Shown here: positions 27,842 through 34,161 of the stretch, piece after piece
Layout: every line of letters starts with the position of its first letter
Position numbering within the stretch: the stretch's first letter is position 1
DNA from: Pleionea sediminis
GTDB taxonomy: Bacteria > Pseudomonadota > Gammaproteobacteria > Enterobacterales > Kangiellaceae
DNA length: 64,000 bases
Direction of reading: 5' to 3'
Assembly: GCF_007570825.1 (NCBI RefSeq)
Contig: NZ_SUNB01000001.1
Location: forward strand, 1,054,001-1,118,000
Position numbers and translations under genes: made by a program
The notes under the pieces: generated by a model
Databases searched by the model: none
What the model saw: only the letters and a program-made list of their open reading frames with translations
Told to the model about the DNA's origin: nothing

Positions 27842-28864
27842 CTAGTTTTCACCGGTCACTTTCATTTCTCTCAACTTCTTTAATGCAAACCGCCCTCGCT
27901 CGGATACGGTGGAAGAAAGATCTAATGAAAATTTTTCCGCAAGCTTTACGCCATCAACGCCTAAAGATGTTAGCTCCCGAATAACAAACTCAGCAGAAAT
28001 ACGACGAACAATGGAAGAGCGGTCTACCGATGAACGAATCAGCAAATCAAGAACCGATGCGTTAACATTAAGTTCCCTTTCAACAACTATTGGCTCCATT
28101 CTTCCTTCGCAATAACGCTTATCAGTCCATACCCATTTTCGTCCTTCGGTCCATATCACTCTTCTTTCAAATAGAGCACGATAAGCTTTAGCTCGGACTG
28201 AAGGTTGAATAGCCTTACTAGCGATATCTTCAATATACTCGTCTAAAATTTGTGTTCGACCAAACTGAGAAAAAAGAGAAGGCATTGGACCACATGTCGA
28301 AGATATTAATTTTTTAGACAAAGCTTTAGCAATCTTCTCATTGCACATAATTTGTAATAGCACTTTTTTATCAGCTTCTTCAATTCTCCCCCACGTACTC
28401 CAGTTAGAGAGCACAGAACATAAAGCTTCCGCAACGATTTCCGGAGTCGTTTCGCGTGCTATTTCAGGCAACTTCTCTCTTGCTGCTTTGCGTACTTGAG
28501 GAACCCAATCATTAAGCCTGCGAATCGCAAACGAAAGAAAAAATGAGTTTAGAGCAGCACCAGACAAAGTTCGAATAGCTTTTTCACGCTTGTGCCCATC
28601 CCAACTAACTATATCCAGCCATGTCAGTACATCATTAGGTTTCGACCATAAATTATAACTGGGTATAGCAGCATCTTTTCTTGCAAAATAATACTCATTG
28701 CGAATTAAGCGTTCCCAATAGTCAAAGCCAGAAAGAGGTAATTCCGATGTTAAACTTACTAGCTCCGACATATTAGGAGACACAGTAATACCTGAGTTTA
28801 TCTCACTAGCGAAATTTCTAACTGCCTTTTTTAGTTGATCTTCCATAATTTTCGAGTGCTCCAT
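27842..28864 (-). CDS. HEAT-repeat-like protein of the rtc-linked unit
   Basis: A 340-residue soluble, helical protein. Repeated helix pairs of HEAT type are visible, for example FAIRRLNDWVPQVRKAAREKLPEIAR and LDLLIRSSVDRSSIVRRISAEFVIRELTSLG and LSSTVSERGRFALKKL, each with the typical D/P-x-VR-x-A turn. A Trp/Arg-rich segment (RRVIWTEGRKWVWTDKRYCEG) separates two halves. HEAT arrays usually scaffold protein or nucleic-acid binding; alkylation-repair AlkD and some ribosome-associated proteins share the fold. It lies between the exonuclease (81 bases) and the small unknown gene (56 bases). No closer function can be named. Confidence 0.7.
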   Translation of the reverse strand: MEHSKIMEDQLKKAVRNFASEINSGITVSPNMSELVSLTSELPLSGFDYWERLIRNEYYFARKDAAIPSYNLWSKPNDVLTWLDIVSWDGHKREKAIRTLSGAALNSFFLSFAIRRLNDWVPQVRKAAREKLPEIARETTPEIVAEALCSVLSNWSTWGRIEEADKKVLLQIMCNEKIAKALSKKLISSTCGPMPSLFSQFGRTQILDEYIEDIASKAIQPSVRAKAYRALFERRVIWTEGRKWVWTDKRYCEGRMEPIVVERELNVNASVLDLLIRSSVDRSSIVRRISAEFVIRELTSLGVDGVKLAEKFSLDLSSTVSERGRFALKKLREMKVTGEN

Positions 28865-28945
28865 TTCTAATTCTCTATACGATTTTCGATTGCTATCTAA
28901 AACAACTTAAGCTTGCATTTTCTTTTCTAAATTTTAACGGCGCAC

Positions 28946-29521
28946 TTATCTTCTAGCTACGAAATGTATCTGTCCCAAAATGTATGGCATCAACTTTGCC
29001 ATATTTCTGGCATCATCAATTCCTCTATGATGCGTTCCTTCGAGTTCAATATTCGTGTGTTTTAGAGCCTGCGCCATTCCCAACTTCCTTTTCAAACCTT
29101 GCGACTTTGAAAACTGCTTTTTGATATTCAAGTGTGATGCACCAATCGGAAAAGGCCAATTATGAAAAGAACTATCTTGCTCTAACTGATACTTGTCATA
29201 ATCGCCCCATGAACAGAAAAGAAAATCTTCATACTGATAGAGCCACTTTTTGAACAAGCTAATAGCTTCTGCATACATAGGAGCTGAATCGACATCTACT
29301 TGTCGAATTGTCGTTAACTCAGTACAGAAAGATGTGAGTTTAGGATGACGGACAGGTTTAATAAATGTAGTAAACTCATCAATAACCCTCAAGCTTTCTC
29401 CATCAACTATGACTGCGCCTATTTCAATAGTTTCCATTTCTTGCCGTGGTATCGATTTAATATCACAACATGTCGCTTCCAGATCGACTATCAGATAATT
29501 TTTATAATTATTAATATCCAT
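28946..29521 (-). CDS. DEDDh 3'-5' exonuclease, ERI-1/KapD-like
   Basis: A 191-residue exonuclease. The four catalytic acids and histidine of the DEDDh class are present: D13 and E15 (IVDLEATC), D107 (SWGDYDKYQL), H165 and D170 (HHRGIDDA). The SWGDYD and HHRGIDDARN stretches resemble eukaryotic ERI-1/3'hExo and bacterial KapD rather than the polymerase epsilon subunit. ERI-1 enzymes trim 3' ends of structured RNA, so a role in trimming damaged or tRNA-like RNA fits the rtc context. It is 52 bases after the slipin stop, on the same strand. The RNA preference is inferred. Confidence 0.85.
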   Translation of the reverse strand: MDINNYKNYLIVDLEATCCDIKSIPRQEMETIEIGAVIVDGESLRVIDEFTTFIKPVRHPKLTSFCTELTTIRQVDVDSAPMYAEAISLFKKWLYQYEDFLFCSWGDYDKYQLEQDSSFHNWPFPIGASHLNIKKQFSKSQGLKRKLGMAQALKHTNIELEGTHHRGIDDARNMAKLMPYILGQIHFVARR

Positions 29522-29541
29522 TTTTATTTCTCTTTAAATTA

Positions 29542-29570
29542 ATGCCGAGAAGATAATTTCTTCTCGACAT
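29542..29570. other. intercistronic hairpin between slipin and exonuclease genes
   Basis: ATGCCGAGAAG (29542-29552) pairs with CTTCTCGACAT (29560-29570) in 10 of 11 positions around a 7-nt loop, three bases after the slipin stop. A T-run follows only on the forward strand, where no gene ends. On the rtc mRNA it would be an internal hairpin that could tune downstream expression or mark a processing site. Confidence 0.65.
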
Positions 29571-29573
29571 TTT

Positions 29574-30725
29574 TTACTTCGAGTTACCAGTCAACTTAAC
29601 CATATCGTTCATGATGCCATCGAGGCCACCGTAAACGGTTAGCTGGTTAATTTTTCCAGTAACACGCTCAAGTACTTCCAGCTCTTTCAAACGCATCAAT
29701 GTAGGATTACCATCCATCACTTTAGCAGTGTTATGCAAAGACCGTGTCGCTTGTGTTTCTTCGCGACGTTTGATCAAGTTCGCTTCGGCAGCTTTTTCTG
29801 CTTCAACGACCTGATTCAAAATGGTTTTCATATCACCAGGCAAGATGATGTCTTTCACACCGACATCGAGCACTTCCAAACCGAAAGCTTCAACGTTCGA
29901 TTTGATACGTTTGGTAACGATAGCGTTAACGGTATCTTTGTCTTCCAATATCGCATCCAAAGATCGAGTTCCGACCACTTCTCGCAAAGCGAGCTGAAAC
30001 TCTCGATACAAAAAGTCGACGTGGTTTTTCAACTCAACGGCGACTTTACGTGTGTCAACCACTCGATAGTTTGCCGACAAGTTCACGCGAAGGCTCACTC
30101 GGTCTTTAGTCAAAATTTCTTGACCGCTAACTTCCATGGTTTGCACACGGCAATCGAGCGTACCAATTTCAATTTGACGTTTAAATCGCCAGAAACCGTA
30201 CAAGCCAGGTTCGAGAATTCGAACCAACTTTCCATTCACCTTTAGCAAACCGACAAATTTGTCTTTGACTTCAGTGTGGTAAAGCATCGTCAATGCCTTG
30301 TGTTGAACGTCGGGCTTCGAGTTATAAATCAAAGTCGACAAGAGCTTAGAAGATACTTCGAAATTTTCTTCAATATCGACAAACTCAATGCGCACTTCAA
30401 CGGCTTCTTGCCAGTACATTTTAAATTGATTCGGTTCAACCAAGTCACTTAATACGTTATCGAAGTAAACCAATCCAATTTGATTCTCGCTGGTTTGTAC
30501 GCTGGTAACTTGATCACCCACAATTTCTTTATAGGTCGTTAATAAAAACTTACCCAAATTGTGCGAAAATTCAGGCTTTGTAATGTCATAGCATTCAAGC
30601 CGAATTTTTTGCCAACCGAGTGCTAACCAGTACTCGCCAGGCTTTAACAATTTATTCAATCGATTATTCAAGAACACCAAAACGCGTTCATTATCCGATA
30701 CAATCACTTTTTTAAATCCAAACAC
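29574..30725 (-). CDS. slipin (SPFH/band 7 protein) of the rtc locus
   Basis: A 383-residue SPFH-domain protein. The SPFH core lies at about 170-330 (LDCRVQTMEVSGQEILTKDRVSLRVNLSANYRV ... FGLEVLDVGVKDIILPGDMKTILNQVVEAEK), followed by a charged helix. The N-terminal half repeats a related beta-rich unit and has no obvious transmembrane helix, unlike stomatin-type slipins. The start is GTG at 30725, five bases after AAGGAGG; an out-of-frame ATG overlaps it. Slipins next to rtcBA occur in other bacteria, and SPFH proteins build oligomeric scaffolds. Its 5' leader carries the structured RNA cluster at 30794-31263. Confidence 0.88.
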   Translation of the reverse strand: MFGFKKVIVSDNERVLVFLNNRLNKLLKPGEYWLALGWQKIRLECYDITKPEFSHNLGKFLLTTYKEIVGDQVTSVQTSENQIGLVYFDNVLSDLVEPNQFKMYWQEAVEVRIEFVDIEENFEVSSKLLSTLIYNSKPDVQHKALTMLYHTEVKDKFVGLLKVNGKLVRILEPGLYGFWRFKRQIEIGTLDCRVQTMEVSGQEILTKDRVSLRVNLSANYRVVDTRKVAVELKNHVDFLYREFQLALREVVGTRSLDAILEDKDTVNAIVTKRIKSNVEAFGLEVLDVGVKDIILPGDMKTILNQVVEAEKAAEANLIKRREETQATRSLHNTAKVMDGNPTLMRLKELEVLERVTGKINQLTVYGGLDGIMNDMVKLTGNSK

Positions 30726-30793
30726 ATTAACCTCCTTATGTATTTGATAAACTCCATGTCCGTTAAGACATACTTTCCTTTAAGGAACAATAA

Positions 30794-30871
30794 TAGCGGG
30801 CTCCCTGTGAAAGACCGGCAAGTTCAGTTTGAACAGTCCAGGTAAAGATTAAGAGGGAGCCCTCTACGCTA
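30794..30871 (-). ncRNA. candidate structured RNA in the slipin leader
   Basis: A long-range 9-bp stem GGGCTCCCT/AGGGAGCCC (30798-30806 with 30854-30862) is extended by TAGC/GCTA (30794-30797 with 30868-30871) across a 5-nt bulge. Inside lies a smaller hairpin, GTTC/GAAC around 5 nt. The closed unit is about 78 nt, tRNA- or Y-RNA-sized, but no T-loop motif and no Ro60 gene are present in the window. It could be a free RNA or a leader element. Strand assigned from the surrounding operon. Confidence 0.45.
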
Positions 30872-30976
30872 CTTAAACCCGCTTAACATCCTTTTGATTA
30901 GGTTTACAATAACGTTTCAGACTGTCGTTAAACTTACGCGAACCATTAACCCGCTGAAATTGGCGAATCAACCACC

Positions 30977-31011
30977 GATGATTTCTAATAAAGCGAACTT
31001 AAAAAATCATC
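30977..31011 (-). other. 8-bp hairpin in the tRNA-like RNA cluster
   Basis: GATGATTT (30977-30984) and AAATCATC (31004-31011) are perfect reverse complements around 19 nt. On the operon strand this hairpin directly follows the T-arm-like module ending near 31013. It may delimit the 3' end of that RNA. Another short inverted repeat (TAACG/CGTTA) lies near 30912-30932. Confidence 0.5.
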
Positions 31012-31099
31012 AGAAGCCCTATCGAGGGATTTGAACCCCAACCTTTCGGTTATCCAAATAGCCACTACCCTAAAGTGGTGTCGATTGAGAGTCGACGGG
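31012..31099 (-). ncRNA. partial tRNA-like module (T-arm bearing)
   Basis: Immediately 3' of the full tRNA-like element on the operon strand. It contains a T-arm-like hairpin GGGG-TTCAAAT-CCC, a 5-bp/7-nt hairpin GTCGA-CTCTCAA-TCGAC, a 5-bp/7-nt hairpin CCACT-TTAGGGT-AGTGG and a GAAA-tetraloop hairpin AACC/GGTT. The ends can pair as CCC-TCGA with TCGA-GGG across a small internal loop. I could not build a standard cloverleaf, so this is a degenerate or derived tRNA-like RNA, comparable in idea to the tRNA-like module of bacterial YrlA RNAs. Confidence 0.45.
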
Positions 31100-31172
31100 T
31101 CACATTGGTCGGATTCGAACCGACTACCTACTGATTAACTGTCAGCTGCTCTACCCAATGAGCTACAACGTT
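31100..31172 (-). ncRNA. tRNA-like RNA, Asn(GUU)-type cloverleaf with defects
   Basis: All 73 nt fold as a cloverleaf on the reverse strand. Acceptor: AACGTTG/CAATGTG, six of seven pairs with one G-T; the first pair is A against G. Bases 8-9 are TA. D arm: GCTC/GAGC with GG in its loop. Anticodon arm: GCTGA/TCAGT with loop CAGTTAA, anticodon GTT. The variable loop is 5 nt. T arm: GTCGG/CCGAC with TTCGAAT. Discriminator: A. Odd points are A at position 33 where U is near universal, the mismatched 1-72 pair and no encoded CCA (CCC follows). It probably does not serve normal translation. Its place between rtcA and the slipin suggests a substrate, decoy or sensor RNA of the repair system. Strand and fold are clear; function is inferred. 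Confidence 0.75.
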
Positions 31173-31188
31173 CGTTGGTGTTTAGAAC

Positions 31189-31263
31189 TCGCTTATCACT
31201 TGATACACATTACGGTACACCGCATGCGCCAGTCCGATATTCAGAATCGGAGCCGCTAAGCAA
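31189..31263 (-). ncRNA. possible third tRNA-sized RNA element
   Basis: A 7-bp outer stem, TTGCTTA with TAAGCGA on the reverse strand (31257-31263 with 31189-31195, one G-T), encloses a 75-nt unit. Inside is a 6-bp hairpin with a 7-nt loop (TCCGAT/ATCGGA, 31233-31251) resembling an anticodon arm. No TTCRA T-loop was found, so tRNA kinship is only suggested by size, stem lengths and position next to the clear tRNA-like element. Confidence 0.35.
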
Positions 31264-31312
31264 TTAACGTTTTCCTAAACTCTTTTTCACTCAAGTTTTA
31301 TCCAATCTATCT

Positions 31313-32395
31313 TTAGACTAATAACTCGGTCTTTTCAGATTGCGATTTTGTTTGAGTGGCCTGAAGTTGTTGTCCTTTTATGGCAATAACAACTTCATCA
31401 TTATCTTGTTCTGTTCTAATCGAATTCGGTAAGAATCGATTGATTACTTCGATATTAGTTTTCGAATGCAAACTCAGTTCATGAGTTTTATATTTCCCAC
31501 CGGCAAACAACGTTAAAGGAATCATTAATTGATCCGCTAAATGTTCACCGACAGCAGCAGAAGTATTTTCAAACTGCTTTAATCGATTAATAGCTTTGCC
31601 AGAAACACGCTCGGCTTTTACACCCAGTTGACCGACTTCTTCGAACAACTCTGAATGTGATTCGTAGTTCAATCGCAGTGAGACAATATTTCCAGCACTT
31701 ACAGACTTAACGTTGATCGACTTCAGTTCGTCCTGCGTCCACAGTAATTTTTTAGTCACCTGTTTCAACTCTCGCTCACTCACATGATTCGGCACGCCGC
31801 TATTTAATGTTTGGGCCATCTTTGATATCAGTGATGCTCTTTGAGTTAAATTAAATTGTTCCATCTCGGTTAAAGGACTTACTTGGCAAGTCCACTCTCC
31901 GCCACCATTTGGATAGAATCCCACGTAAGTTAACGCTGTTTCAACGTCAACACCGAGACGACGTAACACGTCCAAAAAGCAGTGCGTTAAAAAGTCATAG
32001 CTTGGAGCGCTACCATTATGCGTTCCACCCTGTAATGTGACGGTCGATGCTCCATCAGCCATTAGGAGAGCTGGAAAGATCGTTTGAAATACTAAAGTCG
32101 TACTTCCGGCCGTTCCAATAGAAAATCTGTAGTTTCCCGCGGTTATTTTTCCCGGGATAAACTCAATTCGTTGCGAACGTAATTCATCTCCCTGCACTTG
32201 TGCATTACAAATTTCTTGTGCGGCTCGAACACACGTTAAGTGCTGTCGCAACAAACCGGGCTTTTTGCGCCCCGCTCGAATGTTGGTCACCTCTATTGGT
32301 GTCCCTAAACACATCGACAAGCTCAAAGAAGAACGCAATATTTGCCCGCCGCCTTCTCCTTGTGAACCATCGATAATTATTTTATTTTTATTCAT
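31313..32395 (-). CDS. rtcA: RNA 3'-terminal phosphate cyclase
   Basis: Converts RNA 3'-phosphate ends to 2',3'-cyclic phosphates with ATP through a covalent RtcA-AMP intermediate, making substrates for RtcB. At 360 residues it is slightly longer than E. coli RtcA (338). Family stretches are IIIDGSQGEGGGQILRSSLSLS, RAGRKKPGLLRQHLTCVRAA, GSTTLVFQTIFPALL and ASTVTLQGGTHN. GEHLADQLMIPL is followed by HELSLHSKTNIEVINRFLP, in which H310 aligns with the adenylated histidine. It is 82 bases after rtcB in the same unit. The 587-base gap after it holds the tRNA-like RNA cluster. Confidence 0.96.
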   Translation of the reverse strand: MNKNKIIIDGSQGEGGGQILRSSLSLSMCLGTPIEVTNIRAGRKKPGLLRQHLTCVRAAQEICNAQVQGDELRSQRIEFIPGKITAGNYRFSIGTAGSTTLVFQTIFPALLMADGASTVTLQGGTHNGSAPSYDFLTHCFLDVLRRLGVDVETALTYVGFYPNGGGEWTCQVSPLTEMEQFNLTQRASLISKMAQTLNSGVPNHVSERELKQVTKKLLWTQDELKSINVKSVSAGNIVSLRLNYESHSELFEEVGQLGVKAERVSGKAINRLKQFENTSAAVGEHLADQLMIPLTLFAGGKYKTHELSLHSKTNIEVINRFLPNSIRTEQDNDEVVIAIKGQQLQATQTKSQSEKTELLV

Positions 32396-32477
32396 CTTTC
32401 AATTTTCCTATTAATAAAAGCAGAAATCCTTTTCAAAAAAATCTCCCGATCACTCCTTAACAAAAAACCTCCTGCCG

Positions 32478-33734
32478 TCATCCTTTAACACATACAACTT
32501 GCTTCAGCGTATGGACCACTTCAACCAAATCGCTTTGAGCGGCCATAACATCATCAATGTTTTTGTACGCACGTGGCGTTTCATCGATAACGTTAATGTC
32601 TTTTCGACATTCCACACCTTGTGTTGCTTCAAGATGTTCTTCCATAGACACCTCACGTTTCGCCTGCGTACGCGACATAACACGTCCTGCTCCGTGGCTA
32701 CAGCTACAGAAACTATCCTCGTTTCCAAGTCCACGAACAATAAACGAACGAGCGCCCATGCTTCCGGGAATAATTCCCATCTCGCCTTTTCGTGCGCGCA
32801 CCGCACCTTTTCTTGTTACCAGGACATCCTTGCCAAAATGATGCTCCCTTGAAATATAATTATGATGACAGTTCACCGCTTCTACTTTAGCTTCGAACTC
32901 AATCCCCATCACCGAACGCACCGCTTGAATCGCTCGTTGCATCATCACTTCACGATTCACTCGAGCAAAGTTTTGCGCCCATTCCACCGCTTCAACGTAA
33001 TCGTTAAAGTTTTCGCTTCCTTCTGGCAGGTAGGAGAGATCTTTATCAGGTAATTGGATATGCCAACGTTCCATATCTTTTTTTGCTTTCTCAATGAAGT
33101 GAGTTCCAATTCGATTTCCCACACCTCGCGATCCGCTATGCAACATAATCCATACTTGATTCGATTCGTCCAAGCACACTTCGATAAAATGATTACCGGT
33201 TCCTAGTGTTCCAAGATGATGAACATTATTGGTATTTTTCAATACCGCATGCTTATCGCTTAGCACTCCAAACTGATCAGACAAACCTTTCCAAGCAATC
33301 GCTACATCATCTGGAACGCTTCCCCACGCACCTTTATCTCGAGACCCTCGCGCTCGCGCCGAACGTCCATGTGGTACTGCCGCTTCTATTGCTGATCGCA
33401 TTCCGGCTAAATTGTCCGGAAGTTGATTCGCTGTTAATGACGTTTTTACCGCCATCATTCCGCAACCAATATCCACACCCACCGCAGCTGGAATTACCGC
33501 ACCTAAGGTTGGAACAACACTTCCAATCGTTGCGCCTTTACCTAAATGTACGTCGGGCATCGCGGCCACCCATTTATGGATGAAAGGTAATGACGTAATA
33601 TTGCTTAACTGTTCTTTTGCTTTTGCCTCAAAAGGCACACCTCTAGTCCAGGATTTAATAAATGCTTTACCTTGACCTTCAAATACTTCATATTTTTTTA
33701 AATCGTTTTTTGATTTATTTAATGCGTCGCTCAT
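32478..33734 (-). CDS. rtcB: RNA ligase RtcB (3'-phosphate/5'-OH RNA splicing ligase)
   Basis: GTP- and Mn-dependent ligase that joins 2',3'-cyclic phosphate or 3'-phosphate ends to 5'-OH ends. The 418-residue length fits E. coli RtcB (408). Metal and nucleotide motifs are present: VDIGCG with D88 and C91, GTGNHFIEV, the HSGSRGVG segment, NCHHNY and the guanylated histidine H347 in CSHGAGRVMSR. An upstream ATG at 33758 is in frame, but AAGGAG sits seven bases before the ATG at 33734, which also matches the family N-terminus. It is the first gene behind the sigma-54 promoter and diverges from rtcR. Confidence 0.97.
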   Translation of the reverse strand: MSDALNKSKNDLKKYEVFEGQGKAFIKSWTRGVPFEAKAKEQLSNITSLPFIHKWVAAMPDVHLGKGATIGSVVPTLGAVIPAAVGVDIGCGMMAVKTSLTANQLPDNLAGMRSAIEAAVPHGRSARARGSRDKGAWGSVPDDVAIAWKGLSDQFGVLSDKHAVLKNTNNVHHLGTLGTGNHFIEVCLDESNQVWIMLHSGSRGVGNRIGTHFIEKAKKDMERWHIQLPDKDLSYLPEGSENFNDYVEAVEWAQNFARVNREVMMQRAIQAVRSVMGIEFEAKVEAVNCHHNYISREHHFGKDVLVTRKGAVRARKGEMGIIPGSMGARSFIVRGLGNEDSFCSCSHGAGRVMSRTQAKREVSMEEHLEATQGVECRKDINVIDETPRAYKNIDDVMAAQSDLVEVVHTLKQVVCVKG

Positions 33735-33987
33735 TGTGTAACTCCTTTTGCTCGGCATGTTATTTGTAGTAGCACAGCAGGGTTCATTTCATTCATTATT
33801 GTTGAACGCACCATAAATTGCTGCCGACGGTTCGAATCGTGTTTTCTATAACTATCACGCTTTGTATCCGTATTTAACTGAGTTCGAATCAATGTCCTGC
33901 CAATGGCATGCGGCTGAAAACTCTGCATTGCGCTACTCCTCATTGTTCTTGACGAAACGCCATTTATCTAAAAACTACTCTAGGTAT

Positions 33988-34003
33988 TACAAGTCGTGTG
34001 CCA
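33988..34003 (-). promoter_or_regulatory. sigma-54 (-24/-12) promoter of the rtc operon
   Basis: On the reverse strand TGGCAC, five bases, then TTGTA, against the consensus TGGCAC-N5-TTGCA. The -24 box is exact and only the C of the -12 element is changed. It lies about 255 bases before the rtcB start and in the gap facing rtcR, whose product is a sigma-54 activator. Transcription should start near 33977, giving a 5' leader of about 240 nt. Confidence 0.85.
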
Positions 34004-34161
34004 ACTTTTTTCGCCCACACCTAAAAAACCTCTATGCTTTTGTTTTTATTGTATTTTTATGACTAATCAGTATTTTGGTTTGGATAAGTAATTTCTTAAA
34101 CTAGCGCCACAACCTATCATTTATGATATATTTATATTTTTATAGATATGCAAGAAAACGC

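Noticed and set aside
29733-30245. 170-codon forward frame
   Set aside because: Antisense shadow of the slipin gene.
32499-33583. several forward frames (about 60-125 codons)
   Set aside because: Antisense to rtcB, whose active-site motifs are clear on the reverse strand.
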